5,864 nt of DNA from an uncultured Odoribacter sp. (GTDB lineage: Bacteria > Bacteroidota > Bacteroidia > Bacteroidales > Marinifilaceae): positions 1 to 5,864 of the forward strand of contig CAKVCR010000191.1 in the NCBI GenBank assembly GCA_934725835.1, read 5' to 3'. This document shows positions 1 to 5,864 of the stretch, piece after piece. Below the pieces are notes generated by a model. The model was not told where the DNA came from. It saw only the letters and a list, made by a program, of their open reading frames with translations, and did no database searches. The position numbers and the translations under genes were made by a program. Each line of letters opens with the position of its first letter. Positions within the stretch are counted from its first letter, which is position 1.

Positions 1-713
1 ATGGCCATCAGCGAAACGAATAGAGAATCCGGCACAATATAGTTATCAAATTCCTCCACTGTTCCGGCAAAGACCAAACGTCCCTGCTCAATCATGCGGA
101 TATGGTCGCAAACGGCCTGCACTTCCGAAAGGATATGAGTAGAAATAAGCACTGTGTGTTCCTCTGCAATCTCTTTGATCAAATGGCGCACATCCAGAAT
201 CTGATTCGGGTCGAGCCCGTTAGTCGGCTCATCCAGTACCACAAAGTCCGGATTATGTATAATCGCCTGGGCAATGCCGACTCTCTGTTGATAGCCTCCG
301 GAAAGATTCCTAAGCAGACGCTTGCTGAAATGACTGATACCGCAACGTTCCAGCACTTTCTTCACAGCTTGAGGAATTTCTCTATCCGGGATATAACGCA
401 AAGCGGCACAATATTCCAGATATTCTGTCACCGTCAAATCCATATGCAAGGGGGGATTCTGTGGTAAAAAGCCGATATGTCTTTTAGCCTCCACCGGATT
501 TTTACTCATTCTGATACCCTTGATATAAACATCCCCTTCCGACTGCCGCAACACTCCACACATAATGTTCATCGTTGTGGATTTCCCGGCTCCGTTGGAG
601 CCGAGTAATCCATATATTCCATGCTTGGGAACTTCAAAATTGATATCACGAATAGCCCACTGTACACTATAACGGTGTGAAAGATGGTCTACTTTTACTA
701 TTGTCTCTTCCAT
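1..713 (-). CDS. ABC transporter ATP-binding protein, GldA/NatA-like (partial, 3' end beyond left edge)
   Basis: This is the ATPase subunit of an ABC transporter and would hydrolyse ATP on the cytoplasmic face to drive a separate membrane permease. The 237 visible residues begin at an ATG (713-711) and hold a whole nucleotide-binding domain: a likely A-loop Tyr15, Walker A GSNGAGKST at 38-46, Q-loop Gln85 (GFLPQ), signature LSGGYQQR at 137-144, Walker B VVLDEP at 158-163, D-loop GLD at 166-168, and switch His193 in STH. The signature and the NGLDPNQI segment resemble the GldA/NatA/ABC-2 class of exporter ATPases, which usually run to about 240-310 residues, so only a C-terminal tail should be missing. 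No membrane segment is seen. No strong ribosome-binding site precedes the ATG, as is common in Bacteroidetes. The gene follows the PKD-like gene after 53 nt on the same strand, so read-through is possible. By eye it is more GC-rich than that neighbour. The exported substrate cannot be told from the sequence. Confidence 0.95.
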   Translation of the reverse strand, partial: MEETIVKVDHLSHRYSVQWAIRDINFEVPKHGIYGLLGSNGAGKSTTMNIMCGVLRQSEGDVYIKGIRMSKNPVEAKRHIGFLPQNPPLHMDLTVTEYLEYCAALRYIPDREIPQAVKKVLERCGISHFSKRLLRNLSGGYQQRVGIAQAIIHNPDFVVLDEPTNGLDPNQILDVRHLIKEIAEEHTVLISTHILSEVQAVCDHIRMIEQGRLVFAGTVEEFDNYIVPDSLFVSLMA

Positions 714-766
714 TGATATTATAACTTTATATTTTTTAGCTCTACTAATTCATACACACTCAATTA
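714..766 (-). other. Short intergenic gap between the PKD-like gene and the ABC ATPase gene
   Basis: This 53-nt, very A/T-rich spacer is the widest gap in the window. Read on the minus strand I find no Bacteroides-type promoter (TTTG near -33 with TAnnTTTG near -7). The only inverted repeat is a 4-bp TTAG/CTAA stem with a 5-nt loop (736-748), followed by A residues and not T residues, so it is not an intrinsic terminator. A TATAAT string lies a few bases before the ATG, too close to act as a -10 element for that start. The sequence therefore does not separate the ABC gene from the upstream operon, though a non-consensus promoter cannot be excluded. Confidence 0.5.
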
Positions 767-2440
767 TCAATACCAGTCGTGACTAGTTGTATGCCATCCT
801 ATCTGTTTGATAGAAGCCACCTTGCCACCGACATTCTTCTCAAAAAGCAGTACAGGAGAATTTATGTTTCTGATATCATAAGCCTGGATAGTTCCATCCT
901 CACACCCTATCCACAATTGATCCAAGTCAAAAAAGGCATAAGCCAATGAGGTGATTTTAGAAGGAATGGTAGCATTGAATTTTAAGAATCTTACAGATGT
1001 ATCCATCCAATCTGCCGCACGTTGAACAAAATATAATTCATTGCCTACAGAATAAAAATCACGGTATTTTGCATCCTCTGCGTAAGTGGAACTACGATAA
1101 GTAGAACTAACCAAAAATACAGAAGAGGCATCCAATTTCACCGGCAACCGAAACCAACGCTCAAATCCATTAAACTGAAAGGAAGCGCTACGATTATCAA
1201 ATCCAAAATCCCCTACCAAAGTGGCCGGATAGTTAGGATCATTATAATACGCTGTAAACAACAATGTTGTTTGCTCATAAAAGAATGGAATATGATGTTT
1301 CTGCGAAAGATAAAGCATCTCTGTTCCTTCTGCAAATTCAGAAACAGGCACATTTTGATGCCTCTTCAAAGGTATAACCCTTGTTTTATATACAGAAGTT
1401 TTGTTATACATATCTTCTCCCACATCCTCTCTCCAGGTTGTAGCCATTACTATTCTACGATTCTTGGCATCATAACAAGGGATATTCTGTCCATAAGTAG
1501 AATGCCCTAACATTGTAATCTCATAACCATTGGCATCAATATAGTAGGGTTCTGTAAGATATTTTCCCACCAAATAGTTGGCAGATCTCATTCGAGTAAA
1601 CAAACGTCCGTCTTCAGTCACTATAAAGGAAGCAGAACCTTCTCCAAAGCTAGGACTGCTGGGAGCCTTTTCCCTCATGGCTGCAATTTTAAAATCAACA
1701 GGGGCACCATCCAAGAACTGATCTTTCACCTCGTCCACTTTCTTCATAGTCTGCAAATTAACCTCATACGCAACCTGATCGGTCAGTATCACACAGGCAC
1801 CACTGGCACTGATATCTCGGGATGTTTCCATGACCAAATCCTTTGGTTTTCCGGGTATATCATGTCCATTAATGGTCGCATAGATATCATCCTTCAATTT
1901 ATAGTTAACCGTGTTTTTACCATTCTCCGAAACAGTACGCGGGCTGATTACAGAAACTTTTGACTTATCGCCATTTTCTGACAATATGAACCAATCGTCC
2001 GGAGCGAATGGAGGATAGAAATACACAAACAGTCGGGCAGGGAACGTAATTCCGGTCTTTTTTTCAATCACGCTAAAAGTTCCCCACTCTCCCATATCGT
2101 TACTATAGCGAGTCAAACCTATCTTTTTCACGACCTCGTCCGTAGGCATATCAAAATCCAACTCCTCGCTGATTACCACTCCTTTGATTTTCCATTCATA
2201 ACGCACCTCTTCTGCACGCATTGCCGAATCTGTTTCCCACGTGAACATTTTACTGCCCCTGAACTTCATGACTTCACCATCTCCCGCATAACCAAACATA
2301 CGTTTAGGAGAACTTGTATTAAAATTATCAGACCATAACGGAGGATTTATCTCCTCATACGAATAGTTCCCTTCGTCCTCAAAACATCCGGTCAACAGAC
2401 CGAATAAAAACAATATAATATATAATCTTATCGATTTCAT
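767..2440 (-). CDS. PKD-like family lipoprotein with beta-propeller-like C-terminal region (SusCD-associated)
   Basis: This complete 557-residue protein is probably a surface lipoprotein associated with the SusCD transporter. It begins with a lipoprotein signal peptide (hydrophobic 5-17, lipobox LLTGC, acylated Cys19). The mature start CFEDEGNYSYEEINP is typical of Bacteroidetes PKD-like (PKD_2) lipoproteins, and its acidic residues after Cys19 fit a surface-export signal. Residues about 30-140 would hold the Ig/PKD-like beta-sandwich, including YEWKIKG at 81-87. From about 147 the chain shows spaced strand motifs of propeller type: WFILSENGDKSKVSVI (150-165), SFIVTEDGRLFTRM (271-284), YSVGNELYFVQ (463-473) and LWIGCEDGTIQAYD (509-522). 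No catalytic motif is evident, so binding or scaffolding is more likely than enzymatic activity. The ATG at 2440 is 20 nt after the DUF4843 stop and places the signal peptide correctly. The protein ends in TGA at 769-767. Family call is from remembered sequence features; ligand unknown. Confidence 0.87.
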   Translation of the reverse strand: MKSIRLYIILFLFGLLTGCFEDEGNYSYEEINPPLWSDNFNTSSPKRMFGYAGDGEVMKFRGSKMFTWETDSAMRAEEVRYEWKIKGVVISEELDFDMPTDEVVKKIGLTRYSNDMGEWGTFSVIEKKTGITFPARLFVYFYPPFAPDDWFILSENGDKSKVSVISPRTVSENGKNTVNYKLKDDIYATINGHDIPGKPKDLVMETSRDISASGACVILTDQVAYEVNLQTMKKVDEVKDQFLDGAPVDFKIAAMREKAPSSPSFGEGSASFIVTEDGRLFTRMRSANYLVGKYLTEPYYIDANGYEITMLGHSTYGQNIPCYDAKNRRIVMATTWREDVGEDMYNKTSVYKTRVIPLKRHQNVPVSEFAEGTEMLYLSQKHHIPFFYEQTTLLFTAYYNDPNYPATLVGDFGFDNRSASFQFNGFERWFRLPVKLDASSVFLVSSTYRSSTYAEDAKYRDFYSVGNELYFVQRAADWMDTSVRFLKFNATIPSKITSLAYAFFDLDQLWIGCEDGTIQAYDIRNINSPVLLFEKNVGGKVASIKQIGWHTTSHDWY

Positions 2441-2460
2441 GATATCAACTTATTATTAGA

Positions 2461-3207
2461 TTAAACTTCCACAGACATCGGTAGGCCATTCTCATCCTCC
2501 ATTGGATTCTCCGCCAGCCATTGCTTGAACAATTTCACTAATTTAATTGCCTCATCTGGAGCACTCTTTATCATATCTCCATCCAAACTGTATGCTCCCG
2601 GTATATTCTCCAAGAATGTCTTGTATTTCAAAGATGAATAGTTCCCCAGCAACCCGGCAGCGACTTCCAAGGTCCACCATTCCGGTTTCACAGCATCTTT
2701 CGTCAAATGGATAACGGCTTTCGAACGTTCGAATTGTCCCACCTGCAATTCATCGCTCGGCACAATTTCAACTACCAACCGTACTCCTTCCTCCAACTCA
2801 TTCAAACGGGCACTGCGGTTCATCCGGATTTGAATTGTATCCAATATCAAAGAAGCTCCTGCAGGAATCGGACGCGCACGGAAAGTATAAGAATTTTCCA
2901 GAACATATTCATCCGGAGTAGCGGTTGTCATATCCTTCACAACCTTCAAACCGAAGTGCAGATCCTTCGTCAAAGGTCTGCCGGCCAAGGCAACTACGAT
3001 TTCTGCCATCACATGGTCGTCTGTCGGCTTGGCAAAAAAGAATGTCACATCCGTAGAATCGGCTTTAGCAGTACCGGGAGCTTCCTCATCCATAAAATAT
3101 TTATAGAAATAAACTTCATGACGCTCTCCAAAAGGTTCGATATCCTGTTCCGTACATGCACTGAACAACATCATCCCCAAAATCGCAAACAATATAAAGA
3201 TTTTCAT
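2461..3207 (-). CDS. DUF4843 domain-containing lipoprotein (SusCD accessory)
   Basis: This complete 248-residue lipoprotein matches the DUF4843 family, a Bacteroidetes-specific family with no established biochemical function that usually sits directly downstream of a susD-like gene, as here. A short signal peptide (hydrophobic 3-15) ends in FSAC with acylated Cys18, and the mature start CTEQDIEP is acidic. The body is rich in predicted beta-strand: VYFYKYF at 32-38, a STDVTFFFA strand at 51-59, VMAEIVVALAGRP at 66-78 and a YTFRARPIPAGAS segment at 107-119. This is consistent with tandem Ig-like folds. A PEWWTL motif at 175-180 and GNYSSLKYKTFLE at 188-200, followed by a helical C-terminus (217-233), are the features that most suggest this family. 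No enzyme motif is visible. The ATG at 3207 is 19 nt after the susD-like stop, with a GGAA just upstream as a weak possible ribosome-binding site. Its probable role is a surface-exposed subunit bound to the SusCD complex (inference). Confidence 0.88.
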   Translation of the reverse strand: MKIFILFAILGMMLFSACTEQDIEPFGERHEVYFYKYFMDEEAPGTAKADSTDVTFFFAKPTDDHVMAEIVVALAGRPLTKDLHFGLKVVKDMTTATPDEYVLENSYTFRARPIPAGASLILDTIQIRMNRSARLNELEEGVRLVVEIVPSDELQVGQFERSKAVIHLTKDAVKPEWWTLEVAAGLLGNYSSLKYKTFLENIPGAYSLDGDMIKSAPDEAIKLVKLFKQWLAENPMEDENGLPMSVEV

Positions 3208-3226
3208 TTTTTCCGTTTTTTAATGG

Positions 3227-4852
3227 TTACATACTCTGATTATCGGGGATAGGCAACATATACTCTGATTTATTCAACTCACGCTCCTCTTTCTCCTTGA
3301 AATAAATCTTTGCACCTAACCGTTTGTATAGATAAAACAATTGTCCCTCCGAAATCCATTCCCTCTGGGCATCACGAATCAAATCCCTTTGGAACATCTC
3401 GAAATCCCGTGCCACCTCCAACTGCTCCATCGTTTTCCATTCATCTCCGACTTGTGCCACTTCAGAACGTTTCTCGCGAATTTCGTTCAAGATTTCATAA
3501 GCTTCAGCGAACTGATTTTTCCGGGCATAACATTCTGCCATAATGTAACGCATTTCTGTCGCACGGATTACAGGCAGAATACGTACATTCTTTTTGCGAA
3601 TATCTACATTGTCACTGCAATACCATTTACCGGAAATTTTATAATTTCCATAAATGCTATTATCCACCGGTTTATACAACAAAAACCTGGAACGAATGTC
3701 CATCTCAGATTCGTCTGTCTGTCCGTCCGGACTTTTAAATATTTTCTGATTATCCAAATCGAGCATCAGCCAATTTCCCTGATTCATTCCATCTGCTTTT
3801 TTTCTAAAGAAACTTCCCAAACTATAATTGTCGTAAGCCTCCTCATTATAGACTGCAAAAATCAAATTGGAAATACACTTCAAATCTTTCTTGTTTTCAA
3901 AATCATTACCACGCAACTCCCAAAACTCATCTTTTGAGAACATATCGTAAGAGCTGCCCTGTGTACCGGTTGCTTTGAATTTCAATACAGCATCAGCCAT
4001 CTGAAAAGCCTCGTCATACATTCCTGCATACTGATATGCTCTTGCCAACAATGCTGTGATAGCATAATAGCTCAACCGGAAACCGCGTCCCTGGAAAAAA
4101 CCGTCTATCACACTCGAAGATTGATGTCCCGGCATACCCCATTCAAACTCTCCATTGAAACGAGTCTTGCCGGATGCGCTCAAACTCATACCCCAAGCCG
4201 TAGTATCAAACTCTATTGTAAGCTCCCGAGCTTTATTCAAATCGCGGATAACCTTCTCCATAAAAGGCTTTACAGCTATCCCGTTTGGCTGGATATTAGG
4301 GTAGTCTTCCACATAAGGCACCCGTTTTTCTCCGTCATCATGAATCAATGCCGGCGCAAACAACCGCAACAAATCGAAGTGCACCAATGCCCGACAAGCA
4401 TATGCCTCTCCTAAAATCATCTTACGTTCAACCTCTCCCTCTGCAAAAATATCGGCAGATGCTTTCTCCAGATTCTGAATCAGATTATTTGCATTAGCCA
4501 CCACGTTATATCCATCCTTCCAGATATTGTCAATAGTCGGTCTCAATGCAGAATTGTAATAATCATAGTTTCGGGCTATCTTATACATATTCGTCCCCTC
4601 CTCGCCATATTTCCAAGCCCAGGTATATTGCCGTGACATACAGTCCACCAATCCAAACTGAAGTTCCACTCCATAAAGATTACGGGATGCCATCGCTTCG
4701 TAAACTCCCGCCAGGACAGAACGATAGCCATCACCCGTTGTAAACAGCTTATCGCTCGTAGCCTCACCTTCCGGTTGCAAATCCAACCAATCCTTGCATG
4801 AACTTAATGACAACAAGGACAATAGAATCATAATTTGTATATATATTTTCAT
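3227..4852 (-). CDS. SusD/RagB-family nutrient-binding outer-membrane lipoprotein
   Basis: This is the surface lipoprotein that forms the hinged lid over the SusC barrel and helps capture substrate. It is 541 residues from the ATG at 4852, a normal SusD length. A TTG in frame at 4858 would add two residues, but the ATG gives a standard signal peptide (MKIYIQIMILL...) with lipobox LSSC, acylated Cys19 and the family-typical mature start CKDWLD. SusD hallmarks follow: the helical EAYACRALVHFDLLRLFAP at 149-167, TPR-like helices such as RAYQYAGMYDEAFQMADAVL at 271-290 and EMRYIMAECYARKNQFAEAY at 433-452, then REWISEGQLFYLYKRLG at 497-513 (the counterpart of the usual RxxELAFEGxRFxDLxRWG) and the terminal MLPIPDNQ at 532-539. 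It starts 17 nt after the susC-like stop and is surely cotranscribed with it. The substrate cannot be read from the sequence; the neighbours and the lack of glycan-degrading enzymes leave peptides as a reasonable guess. Confidence 0.96.
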   Translation of the reverse strand: MKIYIQIMILLSLLSLSSCKDWLDLQPEGEATSDKLFTTGDGYRSVLAGVYEAMASRNLYGVELQFGLVDCMSRQYTWAWKYGEEGTNMYKIARNYDYYNSALRPTIDNIWKDGYNVVANANNLIQNLEKASADIFAEGEVERKMILGEAYACRALVHFDLLRLFAPALIHDDGEKRVPYVEDYPNIQPNGIAVKPFMEKVIRDLNKARELTIEFDTTAWGMSLSASGKTRFNGEFEWGMPGHQSSSVIDGFFQGRGFRLSYYAITALLARAYQYAGMYDEAFQMADAVLKFKATGTQGSSYDMFSKDEFWELRGNDFENKKDLKCISNLIFAVYNEEAYDNYSLGSFFRKKADGMNQGNWLMLDLDNQKIFKSPDGQTDESEMDIRSRFLLYKPVDNSIYGNYKISGKWYCSDNVDIRKKNVRILPVIRATEMRYIMAECYARKNQFAEAYEILNEIREKRSEVAQVGDEWKTMEQLEVARDFEMFQRDLIRDAQREWISEGQLFYLYKRLGAKIYFKEKEERELNKSEYMLPIPDNQSM

Positions 4853-4869
4853 ACTCAAATATTTTATTG

Positions 4870-5864
4870 TTAGAATCCTAACGACAATGTAAAGCTATAA
4901 TTCTTCGCATACGGATAGCTTGTTCCCCGTTCCTGTTTTATATTTGACCAACGGCAGACATCATTCATGTTAAAACGCAATCCCAACGAAGTCAGTCTGA
5001 TTTTACGAATCAAATCACGATTAAAATCATAACCGCAAGAGATACTGCTAAATGCCAAATAATTGTTATCCTGTACAAATCGTGATGTAGGCTGCGTCTT
5101 TTGTTTGTTCTTCAAATCAAAGAAAGGAGCGATGTCACCCGGATTTTTCCAACGCTGAGTCAATACACGACGGTCTACGTTGCTTCCATCAATATCTGCC
5201 TCTTCCACCTTGTTTTTGATGGTCTCATTATAATCCTGAGCACCCCACTGATAGAGGAATGTTGTATTAACGTAAAAACCTTTCCAAGCCACATTGATAC
5301 CAAACGAACCTTGTGCATCCGGACTCTTGTCTCCCACCACCACTTCATCTGCAGCATTCCATATATATGTACTCTGACCGTTTCTCTTACGGAACAACTC
5401 CTTACCATTTGAAGGGTCTATACCATAAGAAGGCACAGCATAAATCGCAGTTGTAGATGCTCCTACATAGTACTGAGTCAACGGGATATAGAGCAAATCT
5501 GAATAATCTCCGCCCTGTCCCTGATTCTTTCCATTGTGAAAATCCTGGATATTCTTATTATATCTCTCAGCCTCCTGACCCAATTTTGTAATCTCATTCT
5601 TATTGGAAGCCAGAGTAGCATTTACAGCCACGGTCCAATTATCATTTTGGAAAACAGTCGTATACAACTTAATCTCAAAACCCTTGTTCAAAATCGAACC
5701 GGCATTTGTGTAATAAGTAGAGAAACCTGATGACGTGCGGACAGACAGCTGTTCCAACTGATTCTTGGTCTCCTTGCGATAATAGTTTCCTTCCACTACA
5801 AGACGGTCATGGAACAAGCCCAAGTTAATACCCACATCCAAAGTATATGTCTTCTCCCAAGTCA
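4870..5864 (-). CDS. SusC/RagA-family TonB-linked outer-membrane transporter (partial, 5' end beyond right edge)
   Basis: This is the C-terminal part of a SusC-type TonB-dependent beta-barrel, which imports substrate across the outer membrane using the TonB-ExbBD system. The frame is open to the right edge and ends at TAA (4872-4870), giving 330 complete residues of a protein expected to be about 1000 long. The plug, the TonB box and any N-terminal extension are outside the window. The fragment starts in barrel strands (TWEKTYTLDVGINLGLF) and contains the SusC signatures NAGSILNKGFEI (53-64), YGIDPSNGKELF (146-157), DEVVVGDKSPDAQGSFGIN (172-190), RVLTQRWKNPGD (232-243), TSRFVQDNNYLAFSSISCGY (259-278) and GTSYPYAKNYSFTLSLGF (313-330). 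The last is an amphipathic strand ending in Phe, the expected barrel-assembly signal. The lines GIDPSNGKE and DEVVVGDKSPD are typical of the SusC group that travels with DUF4843 and PKD-like lipoproteins (from memory of the family). The downstream gene is its SusD partner, 17 nt away. Confidence 0.96.
   Translation of the reverse strand, partial: TWEKTYTLDVGINLGLFHDRLVVEGNYYRKETKNQLEQLSVRTSSGFSTYYTNAGSILNKGFEIKLYTTVFQNDNWTVAVNATLASNKNEITKLGQEAERYNKNIQDFHNGKNQGQGGDYSDLLYIPLTQYYVGASTTAIYAVPSYGIDPSNGKELFRKRNGQSTYIWNAADEVVVGDKSPDAQGSFGINVAWKGFYVNTTFLYQWGAQDYNETIKNKVEEADIDGSNVDRRVLTQRWKNPGDIAPFFDLKNKQKTQPTSRFVQDNNYLAFSSISCGYDFNRDLIRKIRLTSLGLRFNMNDVCRWSNIKQERGTSYPYAKNYSFTLSLGF

Larger units (their letters stand above)
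767..5864 (-). other. Probable operon: susC-like, susD-like, DUF4843, PKD-like
   Basis: Four genes are read in the same direction with gaps of 17, 19 and 20 nt and no hairpin-plus-T-run between them, so a single transcript is the simplest reading. Together they encode an outer-membrane transporter and three lipoproteins, each with a lipobox and an acidic mature N-terminus. No enzyme, inner-membrane transporter or regulator of the uptake system is in the visible part. The promoter and any sigma/anti-sigma regulator lie upstream, past the right edge. Confidence 0.85.

Noticed and set aside
102..467. A 121-codon open frame on the plus strand at the left end
   Set aside because: It is antisense to the ABC ATPase across its signature, Walker B and Q-loop regions, which are perfectly conserved on the minus strand.
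736..748. A TTAG-CTCTA-CTAA inverted repeat in the gap before the ABC gene, considered as a terminator
   Set aside because: The stem is only 4 bp and A/T-rich, and on the transcribed strand it is followed by A residues and not a T-run, so it does not qualify as an intrinsic terminator.
2707..3252. A 181-codon open frame on the plus strand opposite the DUF4843 gene
   Set aside because: It is wholly antisense to a well-supported lipoprotein gene, its translation resembles no family I know, and it has no signal peptide or sensible leader. It is a shadow of the real gene.
3231..3270. An 11-bp direct repeat (ATACTCTGATT at 3231-3241 and 3260-3270) at the 3' end of the susD-like gene
   Set aside because: The copies are 29 bp apart, in different codon phases, and their flanks do not match, so this is neither a tandem duplication nor a recognisable site. 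Chance is the likeliest explanation.
3341..3937. A 198-codon open frame on the plus strand inside the susD-like gene
   Set aside because: It lies antisense to conserved SusD coding sequence, and its composition (rich in Ile, Phe, Thr and His) is what reverse reading of a Bacteroidetes gene gives.
1..5864. A search by eye for tRNA genes, CRISPR repeats, insertion-sequence ends, riboswitches or phage genes
   Set aside because: Nearly every base is accounted for by five minus-strand genes, and the gaps of 17-53 nt are too short to hold such elements.

Overview
The window looks like a piece of a human-gut-type Bacteroidales genome, most likely Bacteroides or a close relative. The reasons are a SusC/SusD (RagA/RagB) pair, two further Bacteroidetes-type lipoproteins, short A/T-rich spacers with weak or absent Shine-Dalgarno sequences, and moderately AT-rich DNA. 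All five genes lie on the minus strand, so transcription runs from the right edge to the left. The species cannot be fixed from the sequence alone.

Layout in transcription order: (1) 5864-4870, the C-terminal third of a SusC-like TonB-dependent outer-membrane transporter, cut by the right edge. (2) 4852-3227, a complete SusD/RagB-like lipoprotein. (3) 3207-2461, a complete small lipoprotein of the DUF4843 type. (4) 2440-767, a complete large lipoprotein of the PKD-like type whose C-terminal two thirds looks like a beta-propeller. (5) After a 53-nt gap, 713-1, the N-terminal 237 residues of an ABC-transporter ATPase, cut by the left edge. No intergenic stretch exceeds about 55 nt. I see no RNA gene, mobile element, CRISPR array or convincing terminator.

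Genes 1-4 are separated by only 17-20 nt and almost certainly form one operon. SusC is the beta-barrel and SusD its substrate-capturing lid. The DUF4843 and PKD-like lipoproteins are probably accessory surface proteins that sit on or beside the SusCD complex. No glycoside hydrolase, polysaccharide lyase, sulfatase or peptidase is encoded in the visible part. Together with this lipoprotein set, that favours uptake of oligopeptides or another non-polysaccharide nutrient over a classical polysaccharide-utilisation locus, but this is inference. The regulator, often an ECF sigma/FecR anti-sigma pair in such loci, would lie beyond the right edge.

The ABC ATPase has every canonical nucleotide-binding motif and resembles the GldA/NatA-like exporter ATPases. 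Its permease would be expected beyond the left edge. Whether it belongs functionally to the uptake operon or is only the next gene on the strand is the main open question in the window.
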